A DNA stretch of 55,748 bases, from IMG/VR virus record IMGVR_UViG_3300023443_000216, positions 1-55,748 of that record. One strand, written 5' to 3'. Under the pieces are notes generated by a model. It was not told where the DNA came from and ran no database searches. It saw nothing but the letters and a program-made list of their open reading frames with translations. The position numbers and the translations under genes are program-made. The stretch is from a virus. This document shows positions 40,019 to 48,250 of the stretch, piece by piece; position 1 is the stretch's first letter, and each line of letters begins with the position of its first letter.

Positions 40019-40228
40019 ATGACAGATTTAATGAAGGCATTACTAAAGGAAGTGTTATGGGATTATATCAATAGTGATTATCAGGAATTGGATGAAGAAT
40101 GTGCCAAGGGAAATCACATTGAACCCGTAAAGTACAAAAACTATCCGATATGTCGGAATTGCGGGATTCTAGAAACAAAGCCTATACAGTCAGAGTATTA
40201 TGTAAAAATGGAAGAATATAGTGTTTAA
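40019..40228 (+). CDS. Small cysteine-containing protein
   Basis: A 69-aa protein from ATG 40019 with GAGGA 8 nt upstream; GTG 40004 is an alternative. It contains 'CAKGNH' and 'CRNCGIL' (CxxC), a likely zinc site. First plus-strand gene from the divergent promoters. Confidence 0.55.
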   Translation: MTDLMKALLKEVLWDYINSDYQELDEECAKGNHIEPVKYKNYPICRNCGILETKPIQSEYYVKMEEYSV

Positions 40229-40400
40229 TTCTACAGTACCAACCATTAGAACAGTCAAACAGAGTTGTAAGTTAGCAGTTATGTTGATGCCAGATGGTGA
40301 TAACTGGTTGTATGATGTGAGAAAGACTGACAACCGAGAACTGGATAGAGCTATAATCTTCATATACAATGGGAAGGATACATTCTTGGGATACATATAA
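40221..40400 (+). CDS. Small hypothetical protein
   Basis: A 59-aa ORF from GTG 40221, with GGAAG 6 nt upstream, to TAA 40400. It overlaps the upstream gene by 8 bp. The sequence is well formed (MLMPDGDNWLYDVRKTDNRE, IIFIYNGKDTFLGYI) and beta-rich. No family. Confidence 0.5.
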   Translation: MFNSTVPTIRTVKQSCKLAVMLMPDGDNWLYDVRKTDNRELDRAIIFIYNGKDTFLGYI

Positions 40401-40419
40401 AAGAAAAGTGTGACAAGCT

Positions 40420-40635
40420 TTGCCACGTATCAATTGGGATAATAGCAAATTTCGTACATATTATGTATTGAACCAAGTTTCAATAGTGGATAGAATTTGT
40501 CGATGTGGCCATTACTGGTTTGAGGATATTGAAGATGGATATCAAATATGTGAATATTGTTCAACTGTTCATATTATGAAAAATGGGGAAATCTGTACTT
40601 GTAAACTTTGTAGCGAAAAGTTAGCGACTAAGTAA
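40420..40635 (+). CDS. Small multi-cysteine zinc protein
   Basis: A 71-aa protein with 'CRCGHYWF', 'CEYCSTVH' and 'CTCKLCSEK', seven cysteines and two histidines. A stop lies shortly upstream in frame, and TTG 40420 is the only early start. No obvious ribosome site, so the start is uncertain. Confidence 0.5.
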   Translation: MPRINWDNSKFRTYYVLNQVSIVDRICRCGHYWFEDIEDGYQICEYCSTVHIMKNGEICTCKLCSEKLATK

Positions 40636-40659
40636 TTCCTTTAACTGTTGTTCAATAAC

Positions 40660-41133
40660 ATGAGTGAAATAATTTCTAGATCTGGCACAATTATTTTGGT
40701 AGATAAATCAGATTTACCATTACTCACACTGTACAAATGGCGTACATATCCCCATCACAATACTTGGTATGCAGAAACAAGAATCAATAAGACTAATGTA
40801 TACATGCATCGTATGATTCTAGGGCTACGGCCAAATGATGGGATTCAAGTAGATCATATAAATGGTAATGGATTAGACAATCGTCACCAAAATTTACGGA
40901 TGGCTACTCCTGCACAAAACCAACATAATCAGAAGAAACTGAGGGGAGGAACATCTAAATATAAAGGAGTCGACTGGGATACAACATATGGGAAATGGCA
41001 CGCAAGGATCAAATACAATAAAAGAAGAATACACTTAGGATATTTCACTAACGAAATAGAAGCAGCAAAATGTTATGATCGGAGTGCCAAAGAACTATTT
41101 GGCGAATTTGCGCATCCTAATTTCCTTGGTTAA
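40660..41133 (+). CDS. HNH endonuclease with AP2 domain
   Basis: A 157-aa protein. The N-terminal half has an HNH nuclease ('YMHRMILGL', 'VDHINGNGLDNRHQNLRMAT') and the C-terminal part an AP2 DNA-binding domain ('YKGVDWDTTYGKWHARIKYN', 'HLGYFTNEIEAAKCYDRSA'), a common free-standing homing enzyme in phages. It is on plus at the border of the tail genes and overlaps the convergent membrane-protein gene by 39 bp. ATG 40660 is preferred to TTG 40648. Confidence 0.9.
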   Translation: MSEIISRSGTIILVDKSDLPLLTLYKWRTYPHHNTWYAETRINKTNVYMHRMILGLRPNDGIQVDHINGNGLDNRHQNLRMATPAQNQHNQKKLRGGTSKYKGVDWDTTYGKWHARIKYNKRRIHLGYFTNEIEAAKCYDRSAKELFGEFAHPNFLG

Positions 41134-41337
41134 TTCTTCCAATTGTTGCTGTATAACATCTATCTTATAGTATTCCAACTGTACCTGTTCAATTTTCTGT
41201 TCTATCACTACTTGGCGTTGTTCTATGCGGGTGATATCTTGTTGGATCATGCCAAATAGTGTAGACGATAAACTCATAGTAACGACAAGTAATGCTCCAA
41301 GAATCCACCAAATTAGTTTTTGTGTGTTACCGTTCAT
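41095..41337 (-). CDS. Small membrane protein with coiled coil
   Basis: An 80-aa protein. One transmembrane helix (about residues 7-29, LIWWILGALLVVTMSLSSTLFG) precedes a long coiled coil (about 32-72, IEQRQVVIEQKIEQVQLEYY). It follows the tail gene by 5 bp. The topology suits a holin or spanin-type accessory protein, but evidence is only structural. ATG 41337 is chosen over ATG 41367, which would overlap the tail gene. Confidence 0.6.
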   Translation of the reverse strand: MNGNTQKLIWWILGALLVVTMSLSSTLFGMIQQDITRIEQRQVVIEQKIEQVQLEYYKIDVIQQQLEELTKEIRMRKFAK

Positions 41338-41342
41338 TGGGT

Positions 41343-42914
41343 CTACGTAGCTTCCTGTAATGTCCAATCTACTAATATATGTCCACCATCTTGTATGCTC
41401 CAGTCACCACGTGTTATGTAAAAATCTGTGTTAGTTATGCCTAAGTTACCTGTACTATTGATGGTAATACGTTCATTTAAATCTCTAATCAGTACTTGTA
41501 CTATCGAATTGCTATCACTACCTTCTAAATGGAAAGTGATATTACTGGCATGGGCAGTGCTATTATTCCTTACCAAATCTTGTGCTAAATTATCGTTTTT
41601 TGTTAAATTAGTATCCCCAAAAAATGGGAAATCCACTACTTCTGCTCTACGATTATATACACCAATAGAAGCAGCATCAGTGTTACATGATGTAATTGGT
41701 TGGTCTTGGAAAACAAACCCACGCATGGCTATATTATTTTGATCTATTGCAGTTTCAGGTGCATCTACAAGCACAGATTCTCCAACATTATTAGTGATGA
41801 CTATTCTTGCAGCAGAAGCACCAAAAAATTCAGCCTGTATCAGTTTATCATTATCAGCAGATGCATAAGAGGTGACACCAGGTGGTGCTGATATTATTGA
41901 GAATCCAGCCGTTGAATCTTTATTTGCTTCTGGAATAATGGCATTTTGTACTGGTGGTTTATCAAGACGTATTATAAATGCAAAAGTATCACCATTTGCT
42001 ATAATGTGGGGAGATAGTGGTATAGCTGCTATAATATCTAATGTGGAATCAGCACGTATGTGAGAAGTAACTTCCCCAACATTAACAACATTCTTGGCAG
42101 ACATCTCATAAGCTATAGACTGAAATAACAAACCATCAGCAGAACCAAAACCAAAACTTGCTACCGATGCCGAACCTTCACGATGCGTACTTGAATGAAA
42201 TTCCACAGAACCAGAACTGTTTATGAATATCATAGATTTCTGGCCTTCGTGACGTTCTATTTCTTTTAAGGCAGCCCTGGCCGACACCCCATAAGTCCAC
42301 CAGAATTCGGCAGTTGATCCTGTCTGTGCAATTGTGCGTTTAGTTGATGAAAAGGAGGATTCGTCTAGTATATTTTTTATAGCTCCATCAGAGGTACTAC
42401 CAAATGTTAAATCAGCAACCCCACTAAGTAGGAGTTTGCCTAAATTATCATCAGCAGATGTTAACCCTAAATTTGGATGTGAAATTATCTTATTATCAAG
42501 AAGCTCCATCTCGTCTACAAAGAATAATGTAGTTCTTTGATCATTACCAGGTCGGATATCTGGAGTTAGACGTTGTAGACGTTGGTCAAAAAGATGGTAT
42601 GTTGTATCTTTATAAACAGAAATAGCCTGGACCCTGCGATTCATGGTTACATTACCTGCCCCCCAAAAGTCACTGGCTGGAGCATAATTACCACTTGGAT
42701 CACTGACTATAATAGTAGCAAAACCTGCTGGTGTATTCTCTTCTTCAGGATCTCTACCTCTTCCCCAATCTACAGAAAGAACATCACCAGTTATCTCTTC
42801 AGATGAAGAAAATACATCGTCATTATTCCAGTCCACAATGATGGTGTAATCTGGAAACCCAGAAAAAGCACCGCCAGTAAGTATCTGGAAACTACCAGCA
42901 TCTATAATTGCCAT
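41343..42914 (-). CDS. Tail tip/baseplate protein
   Basis: A 523-aa protein. The start 'DYTIIVDWNNDDVFSSSEEI' with 'VSVDWGRGRDPEEENTPAGF'-type pattern recurs at the N-terminus of large siphophage tail proteins (paraphrased, not exact). 'AGFATIIVSDPSGNYAP' and beta-rich repeats follow. It is the last large gene of the tail operon, where central tail or baseplate genes usually lie. Exact role not assigned. Confidence 0.6.
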   Translation of the reverse strand: MAIIDAGSFQILTGGAFSGFPDYTIIVDWNNDDVFSSSEEITGDVLSVDWGRGRDPEEENTPAGFATIIVSDPSGNYAPASDFWGAGNVTMNRRVQAISVYKDTTYHLFDQRLQRLTPDIRPGNDQRTTLFFVDEMELLDNKIISHPNLGLTSADDNLGKLLLSGVADLTFGSTSDGAIKNILDESSFSSTKRTIAQTGSTAEFWWTYGVSARAALKEIERHEGQKSMIFINSSGSVEFHSSTHREGSASVASFGFGSADGLLFQSIAYEMSAKNVVNVGEVTSHIRADSTLDIIAAIPLSPHIIANGDTFAFIIRLDKPPVQNAIIPEANKDSTAGFSIISAPPGVTSYASADNDKLIQAEFFGASAARIVITNNVGESVLVDAPETAIDQNNIAMRGFVFQDQPITSCNTDAASIGVYNRRAEVVDFPFFGDTNLTKNDNLAQDLVRNNSTAHASNITFHLEGSDSNSIVQVLIRDLNERITINSTGNLGITNTDFYITRGDWSIQDGGHILVDWTLQEAT

Positions 42915-42920
42915 TAATTA

Positions 42921-43589
42921 CTAAGTAGTAAATGCTGGAGATGTAAAGGTATAAGTTACTTTCAGTTGTCCACCAGCAGGAACAGGTAACGTAGTAGATA
43001 GAGCATCACGACAAACCATAACTTCAATTTGATTTGGGATATCCATTTGTGAAACCATACCAATTTCTGCAATCGTTATAGATGCAGTAGTATTATTATT
43101 AAAAAATCTAGCATAATCAACACTAAATCTATCAGTAGTTGTACTAAAACTTATAACTGCATTTTCACCAGAACTATAGCCCATTTCACCAGCAGCAGAA
43201 CCACTAACGATAGGTGTCCCCAATTGAAAATCTTCAAAAGTGAATCCAGATGTTCCAGTACCTATTACAATACCGTGCGTAGAATCTCCTACAGGTCCTT
43301 TGTATCCACCACCAATATTATCCCCTGGTCCAATATCATAAGGTGAAGTCTGACTGTTGTTGGTAGTACCTATAACATCTACAAGAGCTAATGATCCCTC
43401 ACCAAAGCCCGCTGTACTGGTAACATCAGCATCTATATCTAAAATCTGAGAAGCTGCAATGTTGTGGATATTTCGATTGAAAGAGTGTGCTTCACCGTTT
43501 TTATACCATATCTCATTACCATCATCATCCCATATCTGAGTTTTCAGCCTCAATATGCTACTTCCCAAACTAGGTAAAAGTCCAGACAT
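42921..43589 (-). CDS. Tail-associated structural protein
   Basis: A 222-aa beta-rich protein ('LRLKTQIWDDDGNEIWYKNG', 'TYTFTSPAFTT') with Gly/Ser/Thr-rich middle. It lies between tail genes with a 6-bp gap. Probably a minor tail protein; no specific family. Confidence 0.55.
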   Translation of the reverse strand: MSGLLPSLGSSILRLKTQIWDDDGNEIWYKNGEAHSFNRNIHNIAASQILDIDADVTSTAGFGEGSLALVDVIGTTNNSQTSPYDIGPGDNIGGGYKGPVGDSTHGIVIGTGTSGFTFEDFQLGTPIVSGSAAGEMGYSSGENAVISFSTTTDRFSVDYARFFNNNTTASITIAEIGMVSQMDIPNQIEVMVCRDALSTTLPVPAGGQLKVTYTFTSPAFTT

Positions 43590-43599
43590 TATATTCCTC

Positions 43600-44208
43600 C
43601 TAAGATGTTGATGTTACAAAAGTAACTGTGCCCATCGCTGTAAAATTTTGTGTGAATGTGCTACTTAACGCTGCTGGTGATTGTGTGCTAGTGGCAGCAA
43701 TACATGATCCCATAGTAGAAAAATCTTGTACTCCAATATTGGTTGATGTATTTGTTAATGGTGTTGGTGATTGTGTGCTATTAATTTGCGTACATGCACC
43801 CATAGTAGAAAAATCCTGTACACCAGGTCCAGCATCAGCACCAGGATGTATTTCTTGCTCAGGATTTTGTGCATCATCTGGTATAATAACTGATATAGTT
43901 TCAGTACGTGTAATATCATAAGTTGAAAAAGCGTCTAGTGTTATGATTATCAGACGGTCTGAACTACGCACTACACCACCAACAGTCTGACCAGGTAATA
44001 TAATAGCATTCCAACCTGTTGGTTCATCATCGGTAGACCTATTAGAAGTCATCCCATCAATGATACCTTGGCGTTGGGCATCAAATTCTGTACCACCAGC
44101 AACCCAAAAAGCAGCACCAGATAAAGTAATTTCTAGTGTCTCACCACCCCCAGGTATAGAGGCTTCTGGTTCATTGGGATGTAGTGTTCCACCAAGTGAT
44201 GCGGGCAT
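43600..44208 (-). CDS. Tail protein with C-terminal tandem repeats
   Basis: A 202-aa protein. The last 75 residues contain a repeat of about 30 aa, 'VQDFSTMGACTQINSTQSP' and 'VQDFSTMGSCIAATSTQSP', and a third shortened 'TQNFTAMGTVTFVTSTS'. The repeats are Ser/Thr-rich with one cysteine in each full copy. The N-terminal region is beta-rich. It follows the tape-measure candidate directly. Confidence 0.6.
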   Translation of the reverse strand: MPASLGGTLHPNEPEASIPGGGETLEITLSGAAFWVAGGTEFDAQRQGIIDGMTSNRSTDDEPTGWNAIILPGQTVGGVVRSSDRLIIITLDAFSTYDITRTETISVIIPDDAQNPEQEIHPGADAGPGVQDFSTMGACTQINSTQSPTPLTNTSTNIGVQDFSTMGSCIAATSTQSPAALSSTFTQNFTAMGTVTFVTSTS

Positions 44209-45006
44209 TTATTTTGTTATACCTCTAGCACGTTCATCTTCTTTACGTACACGCCGTAATCTGGTTTCAAGGCTACGTATGCCATTTTCATCGGCAATTA
44301 TAGTACCGTTGTTAATGATGACAGGTTGGCCTCCTCCACCTCCACCACCCCTAGGACCAAATCCACCCAATCCAATCCGTAGCAAATTACGATTAATGAA
44401 TTCAACTGAATCTCTTAATTCTTGAAGATCTACTGCACCAGCAGTCAACCCAGTTACAGCAGCTCCACCTAATCTACCTGCTCCAGTAGGTGCTTCTCCT
44501 GGTCTATCAAAGGTTGGTAATCGAACACCAAATAACTTTTCTATAGTTGTTAAATTAGCAGGATCATTTAGCAATTGGAATGCAGTAACTAAAGTAGTAA
44601 CAATACCTAAAACGACCGCTGCCCAAGAAGCAAAGAGTATTAACGCAGTAGTTCCTTTGAGAATAGATGCAGTAGTTCCTCCCAGTGTCTGTGTCAATTG
44701 TGCTAAAACCGCAGCAGTACCTAATACCACGGCAGTAACCTGGAATGCTGTATTTAAAAAGTCTCCTTGTTTTTCAGTTAATAATCCAAATTTAACCCCC
44801 AGTTGTGATGCTTGTGCTCCTATTGAAGATAAAGCTAGAGCGGCAGTCAAAAATGTTGCTGTATTCGCGGCAAGAACTTTACCCACACTGGCAGCAGCAG
44901 AACTAAGTCTTGAAAGATTACCACCTAAACGCTGTATAGCAGGACTGGCATTATCTCTTGCTGTAAACGTTAGTGCTATACTGGCATCTTGACCAGGAGT
45001 TACCAT
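44209..45006 (-). CDS. Short tape-measure-like protein
   Basis: A 265-aa protein with an N-terminal 'LTFTARDNASPAIQRLGGNLSRL' typical of tape-measure starts, three hydrophobic Ala-rich helices (about 48-68, 88-108, 117-145), a Gly-rich tract and a charged C-terminus (RLRRVRKEDERARG). Position after the chaperone genes supports the call. It is far shorter than most (600-2000 aa). Confidence 0.62.
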   Translation of the reverse strand: MVTPGQDASIALTFTARDNASPAIQRLGGNLSRLSSAAASVGKVLAANTATFLTAALALSSIGAQASQLGVKFGLLTEKQGDFLNTAFQVTAVVLGTAAVLAQLTQTLGGTTASILKGTTALILFASWAAVVLGIVTTLVTAFQLLNDPANLTTIEKLFGVRLPTFDRPGEAPTGAGRLGGAAVTGLTAGAVDLQELRDSVEFINRNLLRIGLGGFGPRGGGGGGGQPVIINNGTIIADENGIRSLETRLRRVRKEDERARGITK

Positions 45007-45031
45007 GTGAGTTCCTCACAATCTACGATCA

Positions 45032-45175
45032 TTAAATATCCAATTCTCCACCAAATTCTGCCACTTGTTTTACCTGTTTGAACAGAAGAAACCTCCGTAA
45101 TCTCTCAACATCAGCATCATCTATCTGATCAAAAGTCCATCCTGTTATCTCAGCAATATTGGCATCTTGAAACAT
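45032..45175 (-). CDS. Second tail-assembly chaperone-like ORF
   Basis: A 47-aa ORF from ATG 45175, which overlaps the stop of the 45175-45585 gene as TAATG and lies in its -1 frame. The frame stays open upstream to 45274. In many siphophages the second chaperone is made by a -1 frameshift, but no classical slippery heptamer was found, so reinitiation at TAATG is preferred. Confidence 0.55.
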   Translation of the reverse strand: MFQDANIAEITGWTFDQIDDADVERLRRFLLFKQVKQVAEFGGELDI

Positions 45176-45585
45176 TATTGGGACACTTCCTTTTGATTTG
45201 AAAGCAATGAATAGGCTTCTAGTCCCCTCTCGATACTCTGCAATACTAAAGGGCCGTAGGTTTCTCCAATCCACTGAGCTACTTGTGAGTAGTGATGACC
45301 AGGAACAACGCTATAAAAAGTATCCATATCTACAGGACCATATGACCACGATATTGTAGACTTAACAACCATTTCATCCATACGTTTAGCCAAGGACATG
45401 ATCAAATCCATATCTGGTTCAGGATTATCTTCTGTAGGTATAGTAGCCTGTGCATCTACAGCATGTTGGATAAAATCGCGTTCTAGTGAGACAGGTAGAT
45501 AGGCCCTCAACTCCCACCAATCGCCAGAGGCGCACGTAGCGTGATCTTCACCATCATCAAATCGTATAGTTTTTGTCCTAGGCAT
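45175..45585 (-). CDS. Tail-assembly chaperone-like protein
   Basis: A 136-aa helical protein ('LIMSLAKRMDEMVVKSTISW') between the tail-tube gene and the tape-measure candidate, the classical position of tail-assembly chaperones. It would bind the tape measure during assembly. Assignment by position and size. Confidence 0.6.
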   Translation of the reverse strand: MPRTKTIRFDDGEDHATCASGDWWELRAYLPVSLERDFIQHAVDAQATIPTEDNPEPDMDLIMSLAKRMDEMVVKSTISWSYGPVDMDTFYSVVPGHHYSQVAQWIGETYGPLVLQSIERGLEAYSLLSNQKEVSQ

Positions 45586-45593
45586 AAAGACTC

Positions 45594-46049
45594 CTAAGTA
45601 AATGTGCCAATTGTTAGAGTCCCTTCAACTTGTCCTTCTGCTCTAAAACTCACAGCACTAGCTACACGCCCTGTATTTGTATTTGACTTAATCCAACAAG
45701 CCCCAGAATATTGCCTACTGACAGGTGTTTGATCGCTAGTATTACCAGCTGGACCATATGAAAATGTAGTAGCTGTAGACATGGCTAGAATATTATCTAG
45801 TACAATACTTGGACCACCTGATGCAGTATTATCATAATATCCTTCAAGAACAAAAGTAGCGTTAACAAGGCTTGGTGTCCATGTTCTACCACTATCTGTA
45901 ATCTTTGATGTGTCTAGCAATTCACGTGCACCAGGTAAACCATCAACACCAGTTAAAAATGCAGATAACTCACGTGTAGTAGTACCGTCACTGTCTACTA
46001 TGGAAAAGAATTCAAATTTTGCATCAAATGGCGGGTTACCATCAGCCAT
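45594..46049 (-). CDS. Major tail (tube) protein-like
   Basis: A 151-aa protein with N-terminal 'FDAKFEFFSIVDSDGTTTRELSAFLTGVDGLPGARELLDT' (split: 'FDAKFEFFSIVDSDG', 'LPGARELLDTSKITDSG') and a beta-rich body ending in 'VEGTLTIGTFT'. Ser/Thr/Gly-rich beta proteins at this position are tail-tube subunits. Next gene is the chaperone. Confidence 0.65.
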   Translation of the reverse strand: MADGNPPFDAKFEFFSIVDSDGTTTRELSAFLTGVDGLPGARELLDTSKITDSGRTWTPSLVNATFVLEGYYDNTASGGPSIVLDNILAMSTATTFSYGPAGNTSDQTPVSRQYSGACWIKSNTNTGRVASAVSFRAEGQVEGTLTIGTFT

Positions 46050-46053
46050 AGCT

Positions 46054-46584
46054 TTACCTCCCTCTTACTGTCCTGAATTTCTCAGTTAATCTACTTATCA
46101 TCCTATTGATTATGGCCTGTATTTGAGGTTGCAATGTGTTTAATGTCCTTATGTGATACTTATTTGGTTTTGTACCTGGGTGTTCTACCTGAGAAGCAAA
46201 AAACACATTATTACCTATTTCAAACCTTAGTACACTCTTTAGTCGTGGTCTGATAGTATGCTTCTTAGTTCCACCACGCACAAATCCACCGTAGAACTTA
46301 CTACCATATTCCTGTGGTGTCCTAGCTGGTTGTTTCACTACTAATATTTGGTTAAAACCTAATTGCATAACCTCAAAGAAAGTAGATCTAGCCAATTTAC
46401 CTGTTTTGCGTGGTGTGGCTTGTGCCAATGGACCAGATCCTTTAGCTGGCACTATTAATCTACCCATACTTCGTAGGCCATCGTTAAGAACAGCAGTAGT
46501 AAAAGCAGGTGTCACACTACGTGCAGCCCTAATAGCTTCATCTAACCCAGAAACACGGAAGTCCATTGAAAATGTTTGAGCCAT
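46054..46584 (-). CDS. HK97 gp10-like tail completion/neck protein
   Basis: A 176-aa protein. N-terminal 'MDFRVSGLDEAIRAARSVTP', middle 'TPRKTGKLARSTFF' and 'FYGGFVRGGTKKHTIRP' with 'FFASQVEHPGTKPNKY' are the pattern of the HK97 gp10 family, which joins heads to tails. It overlaps the dehydrogenase-like gene by one base. Confidence 0.8.
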   Translation of the reverse strand: MAQTFSMDFRVSGLDEAIRAARSVTPAFTTAVLNDGLRSMGRLIVPAKGSGPLAQATPRKTGKLARSTFFEVMQLGFNQILVVKQPARTPQEYGSKFYGGFVRGGTKKHTIRPRLKSVLRFEIGNNVFFASQVEHPGTKPNKYHIRTLNTLQPQIQAIINRMISRLTEKFRTVRGR

Positions 46585-47291
46585 TACCTGTTCAATTCCA
46601 AAATTATTTCAGCCAATTTACTACCACTATCTGCCAATTTTTCTACACCTGGTATAATACAGTGTCCACCTATTGTACCTCCCATATGTTCAAGTACAGG
46701 ACGTTGTACGTTATTCATACCCATTCTAGCATAGCCGTCATTATAGGTATCGGTGAAGTGAGTATAAACCACATTGAAATCTAACTCATTTTCCAGACAG
46801 TATCTATGTATCTCTTTTTCTAGTAATATATTCATAGCATATGCAGCTAGTGACCATAGTTTACCGGCTTCTGTGTTACATGGATTCCCTACATGCTTAT
46901 AGACATACATACCTGCTTCATGAAAATAGGAAAGTAAAAATTCATTTGGTAAGGGGGCTAAGTATATAGTAAAATTCTTCATAGACTCTGCTAAGTGTGG
47001 ATGTATCCCTCTAACAGGACTGTGGTAGCATTCTAGGGCCTTTGATGTACCTACAGGTACTGTAGAGTGGATAACAGTGTAACTTGGCTGTACGTGTTCC
47101 TGATAACTCTGTATGGCCGATTCAAACTGATCAGAGTATGGAAAGCATATATGAAGTACATCTACTTTTAGGTCTTCTCTTAAAGGGAATTTCCAAGATG
47201 AATCATAGGCATGCATAGAGTGTACTGTAGATAGTACTTCACACAAAGCCTTACCAACTTCACCCATACCTACTATTAGTCCAATCACCAC
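46584..47291 (-). CDS. Truncated UDP-glucose/GDP-mannose dehydrogenase-like protein
   Basis: A 235-aa protein with NAD-binding 'IGLIVGMGEVGKAL' (residues 3-16), 'HSTVPVGTSKAL' and 'GGTIGGHCIIPG' near the C-terminus, matching the nucleotide-sugar dehydrogenase family. It lacks the C-terminal sugar-nucleotide domain (family usually about 430 aa), so full activity is doubtful. Odd location between neck and tail genes. It may act on a sugar or use the fold for another purpose. Confidence 0.7.
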   Translation of the reverse strand: MVIGLIVGMGEVGKALCEVLSTVHSMHAYDSSWKFPLREDLKVDVLHICFPYSDQFESAIQSYQEHVQPSYTVIHSTVPVGTSKALECYHSPVRGIHPHLAESMKNFTIYLAPLPNEFLLSYFHEAGMYVYKHVGNPCNTEAGKLWSLAAYAMNILLEKEIHRYCLENELDFNVVYTHFTDTYNDGYARMGMNNVQRPVLEHMGGTIGGHCIIPGVEKLADSGSKLAEIILELNR

Positions 47292-47302
47292 TTCCCCCTA
47301 CC

Positions 47303-47755
47303 TTATGGCTCTGCTCTAGTCGTATTACAAAGTTCAGTAACAGATAGTACTATTTGCTGATGTAGAAATGCATTCCGAGATCCTGAACCTGGATCAAATG
47401 GTTCTACAGGAGATATCACAGCAATATTATGATCAGTTACACCAGTTGTATCATTTAAAAGTGGATATTGATTCAAAGTATCTATTATATTTTGCATATT
47501 GGTATGTGCATTATCTATAGCAGTAGCAATCTCACCAGTTCTCTGTGTATAAACATCAAGATTAACAAGCCATCTATTTTCAACTTGTCTGAAAGTAAAA
47601 TCCTCATTACTAAAACCACCAAAACTAGTTGCAACATACCTAGCATTACCAGCACCTAAACCACGAAAGTCATCAGCAAACACATTATCACAAGAGAAAT
47701 CTGCATGTGTTGTTAGCGTACGAGTTATACCATCTTGTACACTATTGAACGACAT
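47303..47755 (-). CDS. Tail terminator/connector-like protein
   Basis: A 150-aa protein starting MSFNSVQDGITRTLTTHADF. 'WLVNLDVYTQRTGEIATAID' and 'VLSVTELCNT' recall phage tail-terminator folds. ATG 47755 has GGAG 9 nt upstream. The start is overlapped by the end of the HNH gene (14 bp). Confidence 0.55.
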   Translation of the reverse strand: MSFNSVQDGITRTLTTHADFSCDNVFADDFRGLGAGNARYVATSFGGFSNEDFTFRQVENRWLVNLDVYTQRTGEIATAIDNAHTNMQNIIDTLNQYPLLNDTTGVTDHNIAVISPVEPFDPGSGSRNAFLHQQIVLSVTELCNTTRAEP

Positions 47756-48194
47756 GCCTATTTTCTCCATTAGACATACGTTTTATAAACTGGCAATTCA
47801 TACACAGAGTTTGAAATCCTGTCGGCCAATCATTTCCTTTAAGCCATGTATACAAGTTATTACCTATACCTGATTCACCCATTCTATGTTGATACCCACC
47901 TCCATTAATATGGTCTATTGATAAGCAATCAATCCTAGACTCAGCACAAACCACACAAGAAGGCATACTCCCACCGAAATAATGACCTAAAGTTTCTTGT
48001 TTTAGATTTATCCGCCTGATTTTTCTCTGTGACTTTAGTTTTTCTGGGTATAGTTTTCGATATTCACGCATATATTCATTGACTTTTTCTCGATTAGCAT
48101 CATGCCATTTTTTGAGTCTCAATCGTTCAGATTTTTGGTGACTCTTAGCCCACTCTCGTCTATATGCTGCCCGTTTTTCTAAATCCAGCGACAT
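47742..48194 (-). CDS. HNH homing endonuclease
   Basis: A 150-aa protein. The N-terminal half is a basic helical region ('AAYRREWAKSHQKSERLR') and the C-terminal half an HNH_7/recombination-endonuclease-VII-like core with 'CVVCAESRIDCLSIDHINGGG' (CxxC, DHI) and 'FQTLCMNCQF' (CxxC). It lies among neck genes and overlaps the next structural gene. Its first two codons (ATGTCG) equal those of that gene, a weak hint of insertion at its start. Confidence 0.85.
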   Translation of the reverse strand: MSLDLEKRAAYRREWAKSHQKSERLRLKKWHDANREKVNEYMREYRKLYPEKLKSQRKIRRINLKQETLGHYFGGSMPSCVVCAESRIDCLSIDHINGGGYQHRMGESGIGNNLYTWLKGNDWPTGFQTLCMNCQFIKRMSNGENRHVVQ

Positions 48195-48199
48195 ATAAA

Positions 48200-48250
48200 T
48201 TAACCAGCCTCATCATACCTACTTGGTTTAGGTCGAGATGGACCTACCAT
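48200..48250 (-). pseudogene. Possible truncated gene start beside the HNH gene
   Basis: A 16-codon ORF (MVGPSRPKPSRYDEAG) begins in the stop of the 48244-48417 gene (7-bp overlap) and stops 6 bp before the HNH gene. It may be the start of a neck gene cut by the HNH insertion, or a mere chance frame. Confidence 0.25.

Noticed and set aside
45175-45274. Programmed -1 frameshift between the two chaperone-like genes
   Set aside because: The second frame is open across the overlap and in the right register, but no X-XXY-YYZ slippery heptamer occurs in the zero frame. The TAATG overlap explains expression more simply.
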